This document shows positions 61,100 to 64,000 of a stretch of DNA of 64,000 bases, piece after piece. The stretch lies in the NCBI GenBank assembly GCA_009602735.1, contig WELA01007202.1, positions 673,335 through 737,334 of the forward strand, given 5' to 3'. Under the pieces are notes generated by a model. That model was given only the letters and a program-made list of their open reading frames with translations. It was not told the origin of the DNA and ran no database searches. Both the position numbers and the translations under genes were made by a program. The DNA is from Mesotaenium endlicherianum (taxonomy: Eukaryota > Streptophyta > Zygnematophyceae > Zygnematales > Mesotaeniaceae). The first letter of the stretch is position 1; the number at the start of each line of letters is the position of its first letter.

Positions 61100-62916
61100 G
61101 GCTCAAGAACCACCAAGACTGAGCCGTCCGCCATCACGCGCCGCATGCGCCCCTCCATGAAGACAAAGTCTCGGCTGCGCTTCAAGACGCGGTCGCGCTC
61201 GCGCGCACTAATGCCTGGGGCCAACTCCTTGGCCGTGACGTACTGTAGTAGTTGGGCGTCGCCCCATACATCCTCGGGCCCGCATTGCCAACTGTCCTGC
61301 TCCTCAGCTCCTACCAGCGCCAGCCGCCAGGTGGTGATGGTTATCATGTCTAGGCTAGTGAGCCTAGAGGGCCGCACATTGCCGTCAACGGTGAAGGCTA
61401 GGAACGCCGTTGCGTGCCACGCCACTGGCTCATCCTCATCGTGGCGGGCTACTGTGAGGTCCCTCAAAGAGGGCAGGAGGTAGCAGTTGAGGCTGTTGAC
61501 GTTTAGATTTGTGGACTCTGGGCGATGATGCACGTCAAATATGTACCCTTGCAAGATGAGCGCCCACCGTGCGTACTTGCTTGTTGGGCGCCCTGACGTC
61601 ATGAGCCACTTGAGTGGCTGATGGTCAGTGACCAAGCGGAAGTGAGTGCCGTAGAGATAGTGCCTGAAGTGCACAGTCGCCCACACAGCTGCCAGACACT
61701 CCCCCTCATAAGAGTCGTAGTTGCCCTCGGCTCGGTTGTTGCTGAAGCTGGCGAACGCCACCACAAGCTCGAAGCCGTCATGCTGCTGCACCAGCACCGC
61801 TCCAAGCCCTGCTTGCGACCAGTTGTTGTGGAGGATGAAGGGCTTTTGATAGGCAGGCCGCCGTAGTACTGGGGCGCTCACCAACAGCTCCTTAAGCTTG
61901 TCAAACGCCGCCTGCTGCTTTGGTCCCCATGCAAGGGCAACGCCCTTGCGTAGCAAGTCGTGGAGCGGCTTGGCCAGCTTGCTGAACCCAGGCACGCGGC
62001 GATAGTAGTTGGGGATGCCAAGGAAGGTCCTCAACTGCGAGAGGTCGGTCGACGGCAGGATTCCAGTGATGGCCGAGATCTTGGCTGGTTGAGGGGCTAG
62101 GCCACTGGAAGACAGGAGATGCTCGAGGTACTCCACCTCTCGCGTGCCAAAGGTGCACTTGCCTGAATGACACTTGAGCCCAACGGCCTCCAAGCAATCC
62201 AGGACTGTAGTGATGTGCGCCACATGCTCCTCAAACGTCTCACAGAAGACAAGCACGTCATTGATGTAGCATCGGGCAAAGGAGAGCCCTGCTAACTCCT
62301 AATCCATGATCCGTTGGAAGGTAGCAGGACCGTTCTTCAAGCCAAAGGGCATAACCCTCCACTCGTTAAGACGCTGCGACCCCCAAAAAGCCATTTTGTG
62401 CTGGTCCTCCTCCGCGATGGGTATCTAGTTGATGCCTAGCCTCAAATCCGGCACCTAGAACCATGTACAAGCGCCAATGTAGTTGAAGAGGATTGGCAGA
62501 GGGTATCTGTCCTGCTTACTGACCTTGTTAAGCTTACGATAGTCATCGCACATCCTCTTCTCAGACCAGTTGCCTAAGACATCCTTCTTAGCTGGCATGA
62601 CTGTGGGCGCAGCATAGGTGGGGGCAGACTCATGAATGAGCTGACACTCCTCTAGCTTGCATGTCTGCGTGCTGATCACGTTGTCCTCAAAGCGGCTCTA
62701 GCAGTAGCGCTTCTGGAAGATGGGCACGTCTGTTTGAAGGGGATTCCTTAAGGGGCCGCCTTTGTAGCGCTTAAGATTGTGCATGCCGCTAGCAAAGCTG
62801 GCACTGCGCCGCGCATTGAGCAATGCCGTCAGCTGAGCAGCTTGTGCCTCAGTGAGAGTCCCCCCCAGCTTCCAAGTAGGGGCAGCCGGTAGTGGCTCCA
62901 CTGCTGTAGCTAGCAC
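61100..62916 (-). pseudogene. reverse transcriptase and RNase H of element D
   Basis: Text from RYKGGPLRNPLQTDVPIFQK (near 62,760) leads into SAPTYAAPTVMPAKKDVLGN, KRMCDDYRKLNKV, RVMPFGLKNGPATFQ and TFLGIPNYYRRVPGFSKLA. These are standard Ty3/gypsy RT landmarks in order. RNase H follows (QAGLGAVLVQQHDGFELVVA, then TDHQPLKWLMTSGRPTSKYA). The sequence type is closer to non-chromodomain gypsy lineages than to A, B or C. Broken in several places. Confidence 0.9.
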
Positions 62917-63255
62917 CTCCTTCCCTGCTGCTGGCGTAATCTACGGGGCTGCAAGCGTCACCTGCCCTGCATCTGGCTGCAATCAACCTGCCTTACGTAC
63001 CTCCTCCTTGGCAGCTGCTGCCTGCTGCCCTGCACCACGTGCCGGCGACTGATAGCGTGGAAAAAGAAATGGGGAGCAAAACTCCCTGGGTCGCTGTGAG
63101 AACTCCTGACTCCTCCTTCCCCCCCCACAGCAATCTAGAACCAGGAGCAAGACGCGGCGCAGGCGGCCGCTAAGAAGCAGGCCCCTCTCCCTAGGAATGC
63201 AAGGTCGTACCAGGGAGGGCGCGACTGTGGCCGTCGGAACACGGTCCATGGCGTC
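62917..63255 (-). other. linker region of element D
   Basis: Pro/Ala-rich low-complexity text lies between the methyltransferase and the RT. No protease active-site motif was recognised here; the gag and protease may lie elsewhere or be too decayed to see. Confidence 0.4.
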
Positions 63256-64000
63256 CTAGGACTCGTTCATCTCAGGGTGACGAGCCTGGGCGTAGAGGGG
63301 AGTCAGGAATTGTGTCCGCAAGAGGATCCACATCAAGATGATCGCATCGATAGCCTGGCCAAGGAGACGTACGCGGTTGACCTCGGTGATGCGGTCCACT
63401 TGTGTGAGGTGCGGAGGGAAGCCCATCGCACGCTCCATGTCCGCGGCACGAGACCACTGAAACATGCCGGTCTTGGGGTCAACAATCATGCCGCGCTGGT
63501 CTCCTACGTAGGCCGCGCTGTCGTAGCAACTCACAAATGTTGGACGCCCTTGTGACGTCGTGGAGGACCTCACACTGGGCCTGAGAAGGATGCGGAAGGG
63601 CAACCACTCGCTGGGCCAGGCGCGCCACGTCAAGGGTGGAGTCAACGTTGCGCGTGTGGGGTGAATGTGCGGCCGCCAATGCCTCGAGCGTGCCTGGCAT
63701 GGCCAGGTTGGTGACGTAGACACGCACGCGGTGCGCACAGGAGCCAATTTGGGCAGCGTCAATGACGGCCTCCTGGCTGACGTAGCTGCTGCAGAGGGCA
63801 AAGTCAGCGCTAACGTTGGGCCGAGAATTGTAGCAGACAGCCACATTCTCTAACACCCGGGAAAACGTGTGAGGCGGCTGGCGATCCTCAAACATGTTGA
63901 GGACGCGCAGCAAATGCCAGAAGAAGGCCGTGCGCGGGTCACCGAGCGCGCCTCCTTGTCCGGCAATGGAGAAGCCCCGCGACTCCCTGCCAGCAACGAT
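63256..64000 (-). pseudogene. element-borne cytosine-5 methyltransferase (partial)
   Basis: On the - strand from the window edge, RGFSIAGQGGALGDPRTAFF resembles the motif IV region (catalytic-loop neighbourhood). SRVLENVAVCYNS carries the motif VI ENV near 63,850. VIDAAQIGSCAHRVRVYVTN resembles motif VIII. Near 63,400, SRAADMERAMGFPP and VNRVRLLGQAIDAIILMWIL match motifs IX-X, with the GFP and RxxLLGxAI signatures. The AHRVRVYVTN wording is nearer to DNMT3-type enzymes than to the remnant at 6.5 kb. The enzymes methylate cytosine in DNA. The N-terminal half with motif I lies outside the window. It sits upstream of the RT in the same orientation, as part of the element. Confidence 0.75.

Larger units (their letters stand above)
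59830..64000 (-). mobile_element. Ty3/gypsy element D carrying a cytosine methyltransferase and a PHD finger
   Basis: On the - strand, from the right edge of the window downward, the order is: cytosine-5 methyltransferase (64,000-63,256), a Pro/Ala-rich linker, reverse transcriptase and RNase H (62,916-61,400), integrase (61,060-60,000) and a PHD finger (59,990-59,855). The RT, the GPCHLP-type integrase tail and the lack of a chromodomain set it apart from A, B and C. It is broken in roughly ten places and continues beyond the window; no LTR is visible. It is GC-rich compared with its surroundings. A D-like fragment lies at 44.6 kb. Confidence 0.85.

Overview
The window looks like repeat-rich nuclear DNA from a streptophyte green alga (a charophyte, Chara-like) or another early-diverging plant lineage. 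The reasons are chromodomain-bearing Ty3/gypsy elements with plant-type initiator-Met primer sites, EnSpm/CACTA-like and hAT-like DNA transposons, GT-AG introns in decayed host genes, a short TTTAGGG-type telomere-like tract, and above all a Ty3/gypsy element carrying a cytosine-5 DNA methyltransferase. Methyltransferase capture by retrotransposons is known from charophytes and dinoflagellates. The species assignment is inference. No intact host gene, rRNA, tRNA or CRISPR array could be supported.

Layout. 1-12 kb: decayed low-density DNA with one end of a hAT-like element (940-1209), a diverged local duplication (2.6-4.06 kb) and a decayed stand-alone cytosine-5 methyltransferase (6.51-7.43 kb, + strand). 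10.9-27.3 kb: a decayed EnSpm/CACTA-like transposase (+ strand) split by LTR retrotransposon A (12,075-24,874, - strand, TSD CCTAT), which is itself split by LTR retrotransposon B (16,265-22,940, - strand, TSD GTTGC). B looks whole and young; A is older and broken. 27.5-44 kb: mostly non-coding, with GC-rich low-complexity blocks, a 0.75-kb polypurine tract (38.56-39.31 kb), a decayed multi-exon gene with a Lys-rich tail (35.46-37.14 kb) and a 3.6-kb hAT-like element without transposase (39,597-43,196, TSD CATGCAAG). 44.4-47.75 kb: another hAT-type end next to gypsy fossils, one with integrase tail and PHD-finger signatures. 47,749-53,646: LTR retrotransposon C (+ strand), an old, badly broken relative of B. 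53.65-54.86 kb: a decayed F-box/LRR-like gene cut off at C. 56,180-56,538: a MITE with perfect 16-bp inverted ends and an 8-bp duplication. 58.5-59.8 kb: a gypsy gag fossil (+ strand). 59.83-64.0 kb: gypsy element D (- strand, runs off the window), coding in order for a cytosine-5 methyltransferase, reverse transcriptase/RNase H, integrase and a PHD finger.

The main biological interest is the methyltransferase-plus-PHD retrotransposon D, its PHD-bearing relative at 44.6 kb and the separate methyltransferase remnant at 6.5 kb. Together they suggest repeated traffic of chromatin-modifying and chromatin-reading domains between host and mobile elements. The nested EnSpm/A/B series gives an ordered insertion history supported by two exact target-site duplications and by LTR divergence.
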